Shown here piece by piece: positions 41,835 through 53,367 of a DNA stretch of 64,000 bases; position 1 is the stretch's first letter; each line of letters begins with the position of its first letter. The position numbers and the translations under genes were made by a program. The DNA is from Crithidia sp. LVH-60A (Eukaryota > Euglenozoa > Kinetoplastea > Trypanosomatida > Trypanosomatidae). The stretch is taken from positions 261,501-325,500 of the forward strand of contig CP119638.1 in the NCBI GenBank assembly GCA_030078075.1. The letters run 5' to 3'. Under the pieces are notes generated by a model that worked only from the letters and a program-made list of their open reading frames with translations, ran no database searches and was not told the DNA's origin.

Positions 41835-43586
41835 GGCTACCTTATCCCTTCAACTAAACTGATGGTGATGAGAGTTTCATACAATAACAATAGTAATAAG
41901 AGGCGGGAGGTTTCATCAGAGGAGAAACAAATAAAAGGACAAGACGTCAACGCAAGCACAAGAGGGAAAAAAGCAGAGTGATGCAAGATATTTTAAAAAA
42001 AGACAAAGCAAGAGGCATGGGGAGAGGAGAAAGTAAACAGTACGCTCTTCTTGACTAACCGAAGTGGAATAAGACGAGTGCGCTACAGCGGCAGATAAAG
42101 AAAGTCTTCTCCTTTTTCTCTTCGCACGCAGCAATTTCAGAAGTCATCAAGAGAGGATCATCGAGAGCCATTCACCTCACGGTGACCATCTTGCCCGGCG
42201 ATAGGAGCGGCCTCAGCGGAATAGGACTTTAGCAGCGGCGACACCACTCCAAGAAGGGAATGGCGCCAGCATCTCCAACACCACCATTGCTTTTCTCCGA
42301 ACACTGAGTAGGGAAAAGGAAGAGAACCTTCGGGCCAGACCGCACCTTCAGCACGTAACGCCTCACCTACCTCCGCCTGCCGTCGAGAGCAGAAAATGGC
42401 AGAGAGAGACCATTCAAACGCCTTTTTTTTCTTTTTGTTTCTCCTCTTCCACTAACTCTAAGCAAAGTGGTCCGCCACGGCACGACGTTTGGGGTGAACG
42501 TCCTTCGTTGCCTCTTCCATTTGCGGTTTTTTTGATCATTTTTTTTTTCAGATGAGCACGCGCTCTAACCCACCACAACAAACACGACACCACCACGAAA
42601 AAGAAAAAAACAAGAGAGGGCTAAAACAGATAACTACGTTCATCTCATCCCGCAACAACAACAACAGAGTGCTTAGGCGCTAAAGCTCGGAGTCGGGTTT
42701 TTTTTTTTTTAACGAAAGGGGCGTCATAGGCTACCCGACATCGTCCCTTCACGCACCTCGGCTGCACCAATAATAATAAAACACGAGTTTTTAAGCTCGC
42801 GCGGCAACGCCAGATCATCCGAAAAAGCGGCCGAATTCACCTTCATATTTCGTTCAACTCTATTGTGCCTCACCACCACAGTGTCCCCCTCGCGCGCAGG
42901 TTCGCTTCTAGGACGACAGCGCAAAGGCCACAAAATCCCTATCATAGATCTCAGCCGCATAAACAAACCCAGAAAAAAAAGACGCCTTGTTATCCTAATA
43001 TATTGGGAAAACACACGACAACGAAGAAGAGGAAGAAAAAAAAAACAGCGATAGGAGAAAGATGTGTACCGATAAAGAAAGGCTGACAAACAAAACACTC
43101 ACACAAAAAGGGGGCCTCCTTCTTCTTCCCTCCTTCTCTCTCACCTCGTTTGCTTCTCTCCAGTGGTTTTCTTTCCCGCTTCCGATCTCTTTTTCTTTCT
43201 TTCGGGCGTCGCCTGGGCAGCGGATAAATCAGTTTTTTCTCCTCTTTCGCCGCCACTGCAAGAGAAATCAGAAGACGACGGAAAGAAAGGGGAAGAAGAC
43301 CTCCGTACCGGAGAGAGAGAGAGAGAAAAAAAGGAGAGAGGAACGAAGGCCTCCCACAGCACTGGCAACAGCAACAAAGGAAAAAAAGAACGAACGAGCC
43401 TGACATCCATGTACAATAAAGGAAAAGGAAAAAGGCAAACAACCGAAAAAGAAGATGCCGGTAGCGTGTGTCGCTGTGAAACACGCTCCGCCTACGTTTT
43501 TCTTTTCCGCATTCTTTTTTTTTTTTTTTGCGGTTGCTGTTGTTACTCCAGCACACATGCCTGCCTCGTCATCCTTATCAAATTCT
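41835..43586. other. Spacer between V-ATPase A and uL13m
   Basis: About 1.75 kb of A/T-rich spacer with purine-rich plus-strand stretches (43200-43460) and a T run at 43517-43530. Long open frames here have UTR composition. No gene supported. Confidence 0.45.
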
Positions 43587-45421
43587 TTACTGCAGAAGAG
43601 AGTTGAAGGCGCCGATAATCTCCTCGTTCTGCTTCTTGAAGAAGTCGATGTTGGCCTCCTCGCCCTCGATCGGGTCGCGGAACTTCATCTCGGTCAGGCC
43701 GGTGTAGATGGTTGGCAGCTTCTCGCGGATGTAGTTCCAGGTGATCTTGTGGTCGCCGGCCGACTCGGCCACGACGCGCTGCGCCTCCTCGTAGAAGGTG
43801 ACGATGTTGCGCAGCATCCAGCACGTCTTGTAGAGCGGGCAGAACTTGTCGTACGGGGTGAAGGCGTTCTGCTGGAGGAACTCCTCGCGAATCACCTTGG
43901 CCACCTCGAGGATGATCTTGTCCGACTCCGAGAGGGAGTCCTTGCCGACCAGCTGCACGATCTCCTGCAGCTCCTCCTCGCGCTGCAGGATCTCCGACAC
44001 GACGGCACGCAGGCGCATGTAGTCGGCGTCGAAGGTGTTGAAGAAGGGCTCCAGTGCGTTGAGGTACTTGGAGTAGGAAATGAGCCAGTTCACGGACGGA
44101 AGAGCCCCCCCCCCCGCGCGGCCCCCCCCCCCCCCAAAACACCCCCAAACAAAAAACCACCCCCCCCCCCCCCCCCCCCGGGAGAAAACCCCCCCCCCCC
44201 GGGACACACCACCCACAAAAACGACCCAGCCCCCCCCCCCCCCCCCCCCCCCCCAGGCGGGGAACCCGCCCCCCACCCACGAAAAAGGGGGGGGGACGGG
44301 GGCGGAGCAACCCCGCCAAAAAACCACCCCCCCCCCCCCCCCCCAAACAAAAAAAACAAAACCCCCCCCCCCCCCCCCCCGGGGGGGGGCCCCCAAAAAA
44401 TGGCAATGTGCTTGCCCATATCGCGGTAGTACTCGGCGAGGGTGATGCCGGTGTAGATGGAAGCCTCACGGGCAGCCACTGGCATGTTCGACGTGTTCGC
44501 GACGAGGCAGGTGCGCTTCATGATGGACTCCTCGCGGCCGTCGATGACGGTGGTGAGCGTCGGGAACTCCATCAGCACCTCCGCCATCTCGTTACCGCGC
44601 TCACCGCAACCAACGTAGATGACACAGTCGGAGTTGGAGTACTTGGAGAGGGCCTGGCTGATGACCGTCTTGCCACAACCGAAGGCACCAGGAATAGAGC
44701 ACGTGCCGCCCTGCACGGAGGGGAAGAGAGCATCCAGCACGCGCTGGCCAGTCAGCAAGGGGTGGTTGCCGGACTCCTTCTCCGCCACCGGACGCGGCGT
44801 ACGGACAGGCCAGCGGTGCATGAGGCGCAGCGTGCGCTTCTTTCCATTGTGCTCAATCTCTACCACGTCGTCATCGAGCGTGTAGTTGCCGCCCGGCTGC
44901 ACCGACGTCACCCGCCCTTGCATGTTTGGCGGCACCATGATGCTGTGGTTGCTCATCAGCGAGTTCTCAACAACGGAGCCGAGGATGTCACCACCCGTCA
45001 CGAGGTCGCCCACCTTCACCGTCGGCGTGAAGTCCCACTGCTTGTGTGCGTTAAGGGCACGCACCTGGACACCCTTCGGAATGAAGACGTTCTGCACCAT
45101 CTGGTAAATCGTGTCGAGAGGACGCTGAATACCGTCGAAGATCTCCGACATGATTCCGGGGCCCAGCTCCAGCGAGAGCGGCTTGCCGGTACAGTAAACC
45201 GGGTCGCCAACGGTGAGGCCGCCGGTCTCCTCGTACACCTGAATGGTTGCGGTATCACCCTCCAGACGAATAATTTCGCCAACCAGGCGGAAGGAGCCGA
45301 CCTGCACGAGCTCGTACATCGCGCTGCCGCTCATCTTCTCGGCAATCACGACGGGGCCGGAGACGGCCTTCACGGAGCCCATCTGCTGCTCCGACTCGAA
45401 CGCATGCTGATCGCGAGCCAT
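43587..45421 (-). CDS. V-type ATPase catalytic subunit A, core overwritten by corrupted sequence
   Basis: Catalytic ATP-hydrolysing subunit of the V1 sector, which acidifies vacuolar and acidocalcisome-type compartments. Residues 1-340 are clean: beta-barrel domain ([20 protein letters not shown]), the A-specific insert, the Walker A loop GAFGCGKT at about 245-252, GCGERGNEM, and [18 protein letters not shown]. The last 170 codons are also clean, beginning [15 protein letters not shown] and ending [12 protein letters not shown]. Between them, 44100-44401 is homopolymer smear with no sense in any frame. Family members have about 100 residues there, including the Walker B / Arg segment (MADSTSRWAEAL), so the whole protein would be about 610 residues, normal for the family. 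The minus strand has an AG at 45437-45436, 14 bases before the ATG. Confidence 0.93.
44100..44401. other. Corrupted homopolymer block inside V-ATPase A
   Basis: Almost only C and A runs with a few G blocks on plus. It starts and ends abruptly inside conserved codons. Its 302 bases nearly equal the roughly 300 expected for the missing coding segment, so it looks like a substitution of bad base calls and not an insertion or deletion. Confidence 0.85.
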
Positions 45422-47275
45422 TTCTGCTTTCTTTCCTGCAAGAGGCGTGAGAGAAACTCGGAAACACGAGAAGAAATGAATAGAAAGAGTGTGTGTGTGG
45501 TCTTCCTCCTTTTTTGCTGGAACAGAAAAAAAGGTAGAGAAGAGAAGGGAGGAGCGATAAAGAGGCCGGTAACGGGGAAAGAAAACGGAAAGGAAAGAGA
45601 ATCTCTGTTTTCTCTATTTATTCATATATATATTTTTTGCGGTTCAGATGTTATGGTGAGTACCCACGTATGTCGGAGCGCGTGCGTGGTTTTGGTCAAA
45701 GTGAGAATCGTTGACGGGTACGGTTGGTTCACAACGAAGCCGACGAAAGAGAGAGAAAAGGCAAAGTCGTTGGTGGCAGAGAAGAGCGAGAGAGGTAGAG
45801 GCGAGTTTAACACAGCCGTAGCATGTAGGAGAACTTGTTACAGCAACCCACAGAAGGATGATGCCCGCAAGGAAGAGAGGAAAAATAATAGCTGCGAGAG
45901 GCGTACGTACGGCAGCGCTCGAGAAAGGAAGAGGCACTGCACGGCGTCACGCAAATACCGACCATGAAGCAACCAAGACACACGCAATGAGCGGAGGGAG
46001 AGAAACACATTTATAAAGTAGCGCTGCCTTACTGTATGCAACTTTGTCTCTTTTCTCCTCTCATTTGTTTTTTTTTTTATTTTCAAACTTCACGTTTCCA
46101 GCCTCTACAAAATGACCATCGTTTACACCTGTGCCGCTTTATTAAAGAGCGACGTGTCTCACACCAGCCTCACTGCTGCCACACAGCATACCCATTCAGC
46201 TGCACTTCTTCTCTCTACTTTTTTTTTAAATTTTTTTTTGTCTTAACGTGGTCCTTAGAAAGAAGTACAAAGTCGGCGCGCCGGCTGACGTATTATCACA
46301 GCAAAGAAGAAAAAAAGAATAGTGGCAGTAAATGTAAAATGGGAGGGATAAGGTACCGTCAAAGATCTTGAAGCAATGCTGTGCTGTGCTCCTCTCTCTC
46401 TCTTGCTCTCGCCCTGAGTGTGGCTCTGAGAGTACTTCTCTCCTTGTTACAGCTTTTATTTTTTTTGAGTCGTAAAGTCTTTGTCAGCTGTGCACATTGC
46501 CTGCCAACTGTCCTCGACTAATGGCAAGATCCCGGGGGAAAAAAATAAGGTGCCATACACACAAACACACACACAGAGATGCGTCCTTCTGATGGCTGCC
46601 AAAAGGTAAAAAAAAAAAGGAAAAAAATCAATGGCAAGCAAAGCAAGATAAAAAAAAAACGGAGAAAAGAAAAGAGATAAAAAGGTATGTGGTGCTGCTT
46701 CTGTTGCTGCGGTTTGCACGAGAGGCAAAGAGAGAAAGAGAGAGAAAGGGTGGCACTCGATGGATTCTGCAGTGGGGAAGCACAACGACGGCAGAGAAAG
46801 AGCTTTTAAAAAGAGGTTAGAGGGGAAAGAGCACTGCACACTGGAAATACTTCTTTTTTTTTTGCTCGTTTCCATAAACCCCTAACCCACCTGAGCATCT
46901 TTCAAAAAGCGCTGCCACAGATCCGTGAGTCCACAACACACAAACACATGCACACACATGCACACACTTATTCGGACACACGAACGCAACACCCGGTTTT
47001 CCCTCTCCTCTTAAGCAACAGCAAGACAAGAGGACAAAAGAACACCTCCTTCGGCAGGACAGAGTGAGGTTCATAGATGAAGAAAATAAAAAGGGAGAAA
47101 GGGTGGCGGCGCCAAAGGGAGAGAGAAGACGCCACAAAAAAAAATTTAGAAGTACTTACAGTAAACGAGACACGCTCTTCTCCTCTTTATTTTTTAGCCT
47201 ATTTCTCTCCACCTTCTCACACACACATCCACACGCATGCACACGCTTAAAAATAAAAAACCTTCGCAGGCACCA
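45422..47275. other. Spacer between TM9 and V-ATPase A
   Basis: About 1.85 kb. Includes the V-ATPase splice AG at 45437-45436 and several A runs on plus. Small open frames look like UTR. No gene supported. Confidence 0.45.
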
Positions 47276-49144
47276 TCAATCAGCCTTGATGGCGGCATAC
47301 ATACGCTGTACCAGCCAGAAGGACCCAAGGAAGCCGATGGTGCCCAAGGCAAGGCCAAACATCACCGAAACGCCGAGCATATAGGCCAGGAAGAGAACGA
47401 TGGAGGTCAGCTGCCGAATCTCGAGCGAGTGCTTAAGGAAGAAGGCGCTGTAGCAGAAGACGTAGACGCCGGCGACCGCCAGCGTACCGAAGCTGCGCCA
47501 CCACCACCGGTAGTCCTCGTCGCGCAGGGTGAAGTAGGTAACGACGATGCCCACCTCCACGCACAGCACTGCCACCGTGCAGAGGAAGAAGGTCAGCAAG
47601 CCAAACATGTACATCCGCTCCTCCCGCCAGAAGGCGTTCAGCACGTAGGACAACTCCACGCAGCAGGCCACAAACGGCACGAGGCTGCCGCAGAGGGCGT
47701 AGTAGATCGTGCGGCCGCCCGCCTCCGCCGGGATAAGGCGTGGGATGCTGCTCACCTTCGCGGTGATGACGAGGGTGTCCATCGAGTAACCGACGTAGAC
47801 GCCGAGGACGCCAAACGGGAGGGACACCACGACCCAGACAAGCACCATCACAACGATCGTGTGAAAGGGGATGGCGGCCGTCGTGTGCCGCATCCAGTGC
47901 AGAAAGTTGAGCGTTAGGATGCCGCCGCCGAGGGCGAGCGGGAAGGCGATCATGCACTTCATTGCGGTGGACCAGGAGCCCATGCCGAACAGCTTCAGCA
48001 GCCGCGACGCCGCAAAGCCCGCGACGGTGTGGGTGAAAAGAAAGACGGTGATGATGGCCGTCAAGAAGTGACCCCGGAGGGAGGGGTTGACGACGCGCGT
48101 GGCGCACAGGAGCATCGTCACGAACACCGTAGCAGCGATCTGGCTGCCGGCGCCGACAAGAGTGGCGAGCACGACGGCGTACGGCGGTGCCCGGAAGACG
48201 TCCCCGCGCACCAGCTTCCACCCAGACTCCTCCCGCAGCTCCGCGTCGTCGAGCTCCTCGTCGAGATAGACAGCGAGGTCCTTGCGCACTGTCCGCAGCA
48301 TCACAAAGGCCACCACGACGCCAGCCAGCACCGTCAGCAGCACACCGTACATCGCGGCAATCTTGTGGCCACGCTTTTGCTTCGAGTCCTCGATGCCGTG
48401 GGCAATGGGATATTCCTCGTCAAGCAGCTCCCAGGTAACGTCATAGGTGAACACCACCTTCGCTGTCTTCTTCGCGCTCGCCAAGGGAATCGTCTTGGGA
48501 TTCTCTGAAAAGGTCGGCTTCGACTCACCGTCGCAGCCGGTTACCTCCTCCACACTCCGCGGCACGGCGTGGAAGCCCACAATGCGAATGCCAACGACGT
48601 CCTGTGTGTAACGGATGTGGAAGGAGAGGTGGTTGTGGATGCGCCGCTCCTGCCCCTGGTGCGTCTTGTCCGCCGGCATCAGCCCAAAGAAGTAACCCCG
48701 CCGGTAGGACAGTGGATTGTTGATCTTGGAGGAAACGAGCGGCACATCGTCGAGGAACATGCGTACATCATACCGGTTTTCAATCAGGAAGTTGGCACGA
48801 CGCACGTCCTTTTCGGTGAAACTGGCCGAGCAGAGCGTCTTGCAGGTGGTGTCCTTTGCAACGGTGAACTGGAAAGGCGTGGGCACCAGTCGGTTGCCCA
48901 TCAGAATCTCGCCAAGGTCCTCCCTCGCCTTGTCCTCCTTCAGCGTCTGCTTGGACACCGAGCAAACGCCTAAGCTGTAGTAGTTGAACGGCATCAGAGT
49001 GCGACGACTTCGGTAAGCGTTGGCACGAGGGGAAATCGTATCGCCCTCCTGATGCGTTTGCAGGATAGGGGTTCCAGCAGACGCACTCACGGTCACGTAG
49101 AGCAGCGCCACTACCGCCACCAGCAGGAAGGCGCGGAACCGCAT
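47276..49144 (-). CDS. TM9 superfamily (EMP70) endomembrane protein
   Basis: 622 residues, typical length for the family. A signal peptide (FLLVAVVALLYVTVSASA) precedes a lumenal domain with MPFNYYSLGVC and DKAREDLGEILMGNRLVPTP, both TM9 hallmarks. The region GIEDSKQKRGHKIAAMYGVL leads into nine predicted membrane segments. Cytosolic loop landmarks include GWKLVRGDVFRAP, and the GSWSTAMKCMIAFPLALGG segment lies in the membrane domain. The C-terminus ends KAD, matching the family's Lys-x-Asp COPI-binding retention signal. The protein cycles in Golgi and endosomal membranes and helps sort membrane proteins. Intact frame; a splice AG at 49227-49226 follows a T run on the minus strand. Confidence 0.93.
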   Translation of the reverse strand: MRFRAFLLVAVVALLYVTVSASAGTPILQTHQEGDTISPRANAYRSRRTLMPFNYYSLGVCSVSKQTLKEDKAREDLGEILMGNRLVPTPFQFTVAKDTTCKTLCSASFTEKDVRRANFLIENRYDVRMFLDDVPLVSSKINNPLSYRRGYFFGLMPADKTHQGQERRIHNHLSFHIRYTQDVVGIRIVGFHAVPRSVEEVTGCDGESKPTFSENPKTIPLASAKKTAKVVFTYDVTWELLDEEYPIAHGIEDSKQKRGHKIAAMYGVLLTVLAGVVVAFVMLRTVRKDLAVYLDEELDDAELREESGWKLVRGDVFRAPPYAVVLATLVGAGSQIAATVFVTMLLCATRVVNPSLRGHFLTAIITVFLFTHTVAGFAASRLLKLFGMGSWSTAMKCMIAFPLALGGGILTLNFLHWMRHTTAAIPFHTIVVMVLVWVVVSLPFGVLGVYVGYSMDTLVITAKVSSIPRLIPAEAGGRTIYYALCGSLVPFVACCVELSYVLNAFWREERMYMFGLLTFFLCTVAVLCVEVGIVVTYFTLRDEDYRWWWRSFGTLAVAGVYVFCYSAFFLKHSLEIRQLTSIVLFLAYMLGVSVMFGLALGTIGFLGSFWLVQRMYAAIKAD

Positions 49145-50312
49145 CCTTGCGAAGCTAACTCCTCTTCTGCTCTGTATGATGAAGGTAGACGGTGTTCTTG
49201 TTCCTAGTGTTGCTATTGCTCTCGTCTTCCCAAGAAAAAAAAACTCAGACAGCGAGTGTTGGTGCGGAGCAGGAGGAAGAGCCAGTAGTACAAAAAAGAA
49301 CCTAGCTATTTTGCTGCCGGCACGCTTGTCTGAGACCGTCGAGCTGTCTGTACTGCGTCAAAGTTAAGGCGTGGACTCAGCAAAGTCCACAGAGCACAAA
49401 AGCTGTAAAAAAAGAAAACAAGATAAGCAGAAAAAAAAAAGAAATTCTTTGTTTCACAGCTGTGCGATGACACACTGCTTTTGAGTTCTTTTTTTGTTGT
49501 TTTCTGAAAGACAACCTTTTTATTTTGCTTCTTTCGAACTGATGCACGGATTGCATGCGGGATGGTTGACAAGCAGCGGGACCGCATCGCATCGGATGTG
49601 AACGCGAGCAAGAAAGCCAGCAGAAAGGAAGAGCAAGCGAGCAAGAGGTGGGGACAACAAAGAAAGAGAGTGACGAAAACAGTACCCGGAATCTTTATTT
49701 ATTTATTTTCCGTTTATTTTGAGCAGCGCAAACCATTAAGCAGCTTCCTCTCTTTTTTTTTATTCTTTCTTTTACTCAGTTAGCTAGCAGGCACTGCGTG
49801 GCTGACCCTGCGTGGACCAGGTCGTTTTTTTTTTCTCATGACGCACAAAGCCCGCGAGAGAGGAAGGTGCGGTGCGTACCTCCGCCTCGACGCACGTCAA
49901 GCGCAGCAGCACGGCGTGCGTGACCCGACATTCACGTCCATAGAAGAGGAACAGGAGAGGTCAAGCGTGTATAGGAAACACGTTAGACGAAGGAGACTCA
50001 TTGTTTGCTCGGTTATCCCGACGAAGAGATGTCGCGCCAGTTGTTGAGTCTGCCCGCGTCTATCTTTTTTTCTTTTTTTTTTGTGTTTTTGAGCGAAAGA
50101 GGGTAAAATCAGAAAGAGATCAAAGAAGAGTTTGAATCCACCACTGCCGGTTCATCTGCGTTGCATAGTGCGCGGCACCACTTACTCTCACACGATCACG
50201 GGGAGACGATCGCCCGCCATTCCCGCAAAAATCGAGAAGAGATTGCGCTGCCGCTGCCGCCACCCGTCCAGCCACACAGCATCATCAACACGGAGAGAGG
50301 GAGACGCACACA
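49145..50312. other. Spacer between eL21 and TM9
   Basis: About 1.17 kb, A/T-rich. A minus-strand T tract near 49232-49241 serves TM9. No other gene or element recognised. Confidence 0.45.
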
Positions 50313-50792
50313 TTAGTACGGAAGCATCGCCTCGTAGTCGGCGACGCGGCGGGCCAGCACCTCCGTGTTCTTGACACGCACGAGACCGCCACGGCGGGAG
50401 CTCTGCTTCAGCGGCGGCAGCGACTTGCCGGCCTTCTTGGCGGCCAGGTGCGCCTGGAACTGGTGCTCCTTCGCCTTGAAGGCCTCCTGGCAGCGCGACT
50501 TGCGGACGTGCTCGAAGCGGACGCAGATGCGCTTGCGCAGGGTGCGGGTGCGGACCGGCTTGTTGATGATGACGCCAACGCCGCGGGGGGTCACGTTCCA
50601 GACGATGCCGGTGCGGCCGTGGTAGTACTTGTGCGGCATGCCCTCACGCACCGCGGAGTCGGCCACGACATCAACGAAGTCGCCGACCTTCACGGAGGAG
50701 AGGATCGTCGACACCGGCGGCACGCCGTGCTTGCGAAACTTCTTCGCGAAGAGGTGGCGCGTGCCGGACTTGTAGCCGTACGAGTGGACCAT
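50313..50792 (-). CDS. 60S ribosomal protein eL21
   Basis: 159 residues, the standard length. Cytosolic large-subunit protein. The start MVHSYGYKSGTRHLFAKKFR and the segments VGDFVDVVADSAVREGMPHK, YYHGRTGIVWNVTPRGVGV, INKPVRTRTLRKRICVRFEH and the end VADYEAMLPY are diagnostic. Strong G/C third-position bias matches a highly expressed gene. The minus strand shows a CT-rich tract with AG at 50835-50834, giving a 5' UTR of about 41 bases. Intact frame. Confidence 0.96.
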   Translation of the reverse strand: MVHSYGYKSGTRHLFAKKFRKHGVPPVSTILSSVKVGDFVDVVADSAVREGMPHKYYHGRTGIVWNVTPRGVGVIINKPVRTRTLRKRICVRFEHVRKSRCQEAFKAKEHQFQAHLAAKKAGKSLPPLKQSSRRGGLVRVKNTEVLARRVADYEAMLPY

Positions 50793-50833
50793 TGTCTACG
50801 TTCTTTCCGATGCAAGCGGAACAGGAAACTCCT

Positions 50834-50892
50834 CTGCGGAATAAAGCATGTAATAAGAAGGGGGAAAGGAGAGAGAGAGAGAGAGAGAGAGA
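50834..50892 (-). promoter_or_regulatory. Predicted trans-splice acceptor for eL21
   Basis: On the minus strand a long CT repeat (GA repeat on plus, about 50869-50892) and T/C-rich sequence precede TTCCGCAG at 50841-50834. This is one of the cleanest acceptor patterns in the window. Confidence 0.55.
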
Positions 50893-52571
50893 CGACAGAA
50901 AATTAAGACACGTGGGAGGCTATACACCGCGGGGAAGATGCACCATGGAAAAGCAGCATAACGCTTGTCGTTCTATAAAGAAAAAGAGAACAGTCAGGCG
51001 CTTCAAATGAGGCATCGCTGTTCGCCTGTCTAAATCGGCTGTTGATGTAGCCACTAACTGGGCAGAAAGATGCGGCGAATGCAAATGTTTTTATTTTTTT
51101 TCCTCAGCACCTGTTGCAGGCGTGGCCCACCAGCTGCATCGGAGCATCACACATGAACGGGCCACAGCACAAACGCCTGCACACACACACACACGTACAC
51201 GCGCAGATGCACAGACGGGTGGGAGCGTTGTCGGCGCCTCTAGCTTTCTCTCTCCTCTTGAGTGTTTTCGATGAGAGCACACAGCTGGCACTTAAACAGA
51301 ACAAAACAAAAAGAGCGAAAAAAGAAAGTGAAGGGTAACAAGACAATTCAGTTAGCAACGTTTCAACGCTACAGCGACAGGAAGCATAAAAGCGACAAAA
51401 CGGCACAGAACGAGATTTAAAAAAAAAAACGAAGAAAGGAGAGACAAAGCCATGGGCATGAGAAGAAAGTACAACGACATGGATGCGCAAAACATAATCA
51501 CTCTTTTTTTTTTTTTTTGCGTATATGTCTCATTGAGAATCGAAAACCAGGTGTGCTGAGCCGCACATGAAAGAAAACAAAGGTATACGCGCACGCTAGT
51601 AGAGCTCAACGACAACATAAGTAAAGGATTTCCATTTGCATCATCTCTCTTTGTACTCCACCCAGTTTCCCTAGTGGCGATGCAGCTCACCTTCTGCTCC
51701 TTCTCTGTGTGTTAGCTAAGCAGAGTTGCCGCCAGTCGCATAAAGTTCCGAAAATAAAAAAAAAAAGAGAGCTTTAAACCTCGTTCTTGTTAAAATTTGT
51801 TCCGAAAAGAAAAGTAGGTGTTTAGTGAAAAAAAGGTTTCTTAGGAGGTAGATGAGGAAAAAAAAAAAGGTTCAGATTTAAATTAAAATTTTCATAGAGA
51901 GAAAACAAGGCGGGAAGACACTTTTAGGCGCTATCCGGCCAAAACAAAGCGAGGAATGGAAACGAGCAAGAGAAAAAAAAAAAGTAGTTACCTCGACAAA
52001 TCGCACTTCATATTTTTGTTTTCTTTCCGTTGCACAGTGCTTATCATTTTTTTTTCCGGTGTTTACTAGATTGCTTAAAAAGGTCAAGATCAATTTTTTT
52101 TTTGTTTTAGCTGATAGTAAGAATACGAGTATGTGGTGATGCCGATGAGCTGCACAAAGTACAACCCACACGCCGAACTCTTGAACTGTGATTTCACATC
52201 AAAAAAATTCTCGCGCTGTTAGAGCGCTTCACCACAAACACGTTCCTTTCACCGGCAAGAACATGGACCACAAAGCACGAAACGAAAACCTGCCTTGTCT
52301 TCTCTTGGCGCAGCCGACATCTCCTTCCCCTGCCTTTCTGGTCTTAATTTTTCCTTTTTGCTGCCCGAATGAGCAACTCTCCCTCTCACCTACAGAGGCA
52401 GAGAAAGAAAAAGAAAGAACAAAAAAGATCTTCAGAAGACAACAGCGGAGGGTGCGTATGGCAGAAAAAAAAAGCAGACAACGCTCGCAGCTTCACTCGA
52501 TGCTTTGTTTTAATATTTTCCCTCTTTTTTTTTCCACCGGAAAGCAGCGCACTGTTGCGGCAAGCGGATCC

Positions 52572-52606
52572 GTGCAACACGTGCTCTCATGACGGCACTT
52601 TAGGGA
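52572..52606 (-). promoter_or_regulatory. Conserved 3' UTR motif, array copy 1
   Basis: Holds a 17-base string (minus strand TGAGAGCACGTGTTGCA) followed across a few bases by a GGCACTTT / AAAGTGCC block. The same motif lies downstream of copies 2 and 3. Here it sits about 370 bases after the stop codon, while the surrounding sequence has diverged. Possible mRNA regulatory element; function inferred. Confidence 0.5.
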
Positions 52607-52977
52607 TCCATGAGCGACAATACACCACAGCAATGCAGCACACCGCGTTTCCGACTATTAACTCTCGAATTCTCAATCGATGTTTTTTTTTGCTTGATAT
52701 TACTCTTACGCGTGCACTTTTCCCACGACCCTTGTGTACACTCCAGCGTCGAGCTAGCCACTTTCACCCGGAGGCGCACGAGCGGCAGGGACGAAGCGCA
52801 GCTTCAATAATTAAAGAAGAAAGAGAGGAAAAACAAATAGAAGGCAGTTTTAATTTATGTCACTTTAAGAAGTCCGGAAACTTGTAAAATATATATGGAG
52901 CATTAAAAAAGCATCAGCCACAACGTTAGAGCGCGTTGATGGGTCTCGCAATTGCCATTCGCGCAGAATTCGACCGC

Positions 52978-53367
52978 CTACACGCGCCTCTCGCTAGTCG
53001 AAGCGCTGGCCACGGCAGCGTCATTAGGAGTCAGCGGCTCCGTGTCGCGGTAGTGCTGCGCGCCGTGCTCCGCGAACTCCGCAGCGCCACCGTTGGCCGC
53101 AGCAGCGCGCTCCTCATCGCGGCGCGCCTTCTCCTCCGCGCGGCGCAGCTTCTCCTTCTTCGGCGTCTGGTTCAGCAGCTCCGCGCGCCAGTCGAACTCG
53201 ATCTTGCTGAACGACACCTCGCCGCGGCGGATCTTCGGGATCAGCTTCACCAGCACAAAGATCAGCGTCGTCACCACCGCAACGCCCAGGATCAGCACAA
53301 TCGTCACGATGTTCTGGTTCAGGTTCACCGGGACCGGCGTGGTCGTAGTCGCAGCCGCGTCGGACAT
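52978..53367 (-). CDS. Small single-pass membrane protein, array copy 1 (short tail)
   Basis: 129 residues from the ATG at 53367. The family is unknown to me. An Ala/Thr-rich N-terminus leads to a membrane segment at about residues 20-43 (IVTIVLILGVAVVTTLIFVL), then a basic stop-transfer (PKIRRGE), FSKIEFDWRAELLNQTPKK and a strongly charged helix (KLRRAEEKARRDEERAAAA). With no cleavable signal, an N-out tail-in topology is likely. The body is nearly identical to copies 2 and 3, but the tail diverges after HY and ends SASTSERRV. The aligned sequence continues past this stop for 39 bases, the same length as in the other copies, so the stop is new or the tail diverged. Codon use is strongly biased, as in well-expressed genes. 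Confidence 0.85.
   Translation of the reverse strand: MSDAAATTTTPVPVNLNQNIVTIVLILGVAVVTTLIFVLVKLIPKIRRGEVSFSKIEFDWRAELLNQTPKKEKLRRAEEKARRDEERAAAANGGAAEFAEHGAQHYRDTEPLTPNDAAVASASTSERRV

Larger units (their letters stand above)
50793..52977. other. Long spacer between the small membrane-protein array and eL21
   Basis: About 2.2 kb. It includes the eL21 acceptor, a CA run at 51180-51195 and the conserved 3' UTR motif of array copy 1 (52572-52606). The rest is A/T-rich spacer with no supported gene. Confidence 0.45.

Noticed and set aside
44105-44400. Poly-Gly / poly-Pro protein segments
   Set aside because: Translation of the corrupted homopolymer block, not a real repeat protein.
44408-45967. 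Long plus-strand open frame over V-ATPase A
   Set aside because: Antisense shadow running into spacer; no recognisable product.
50869-50892. GA repeat as a possible promoter element
   Set aside because: On the transcribed strand it is a CT tract just before an AG and start codon, so it is better read as the eL21 splice tract.
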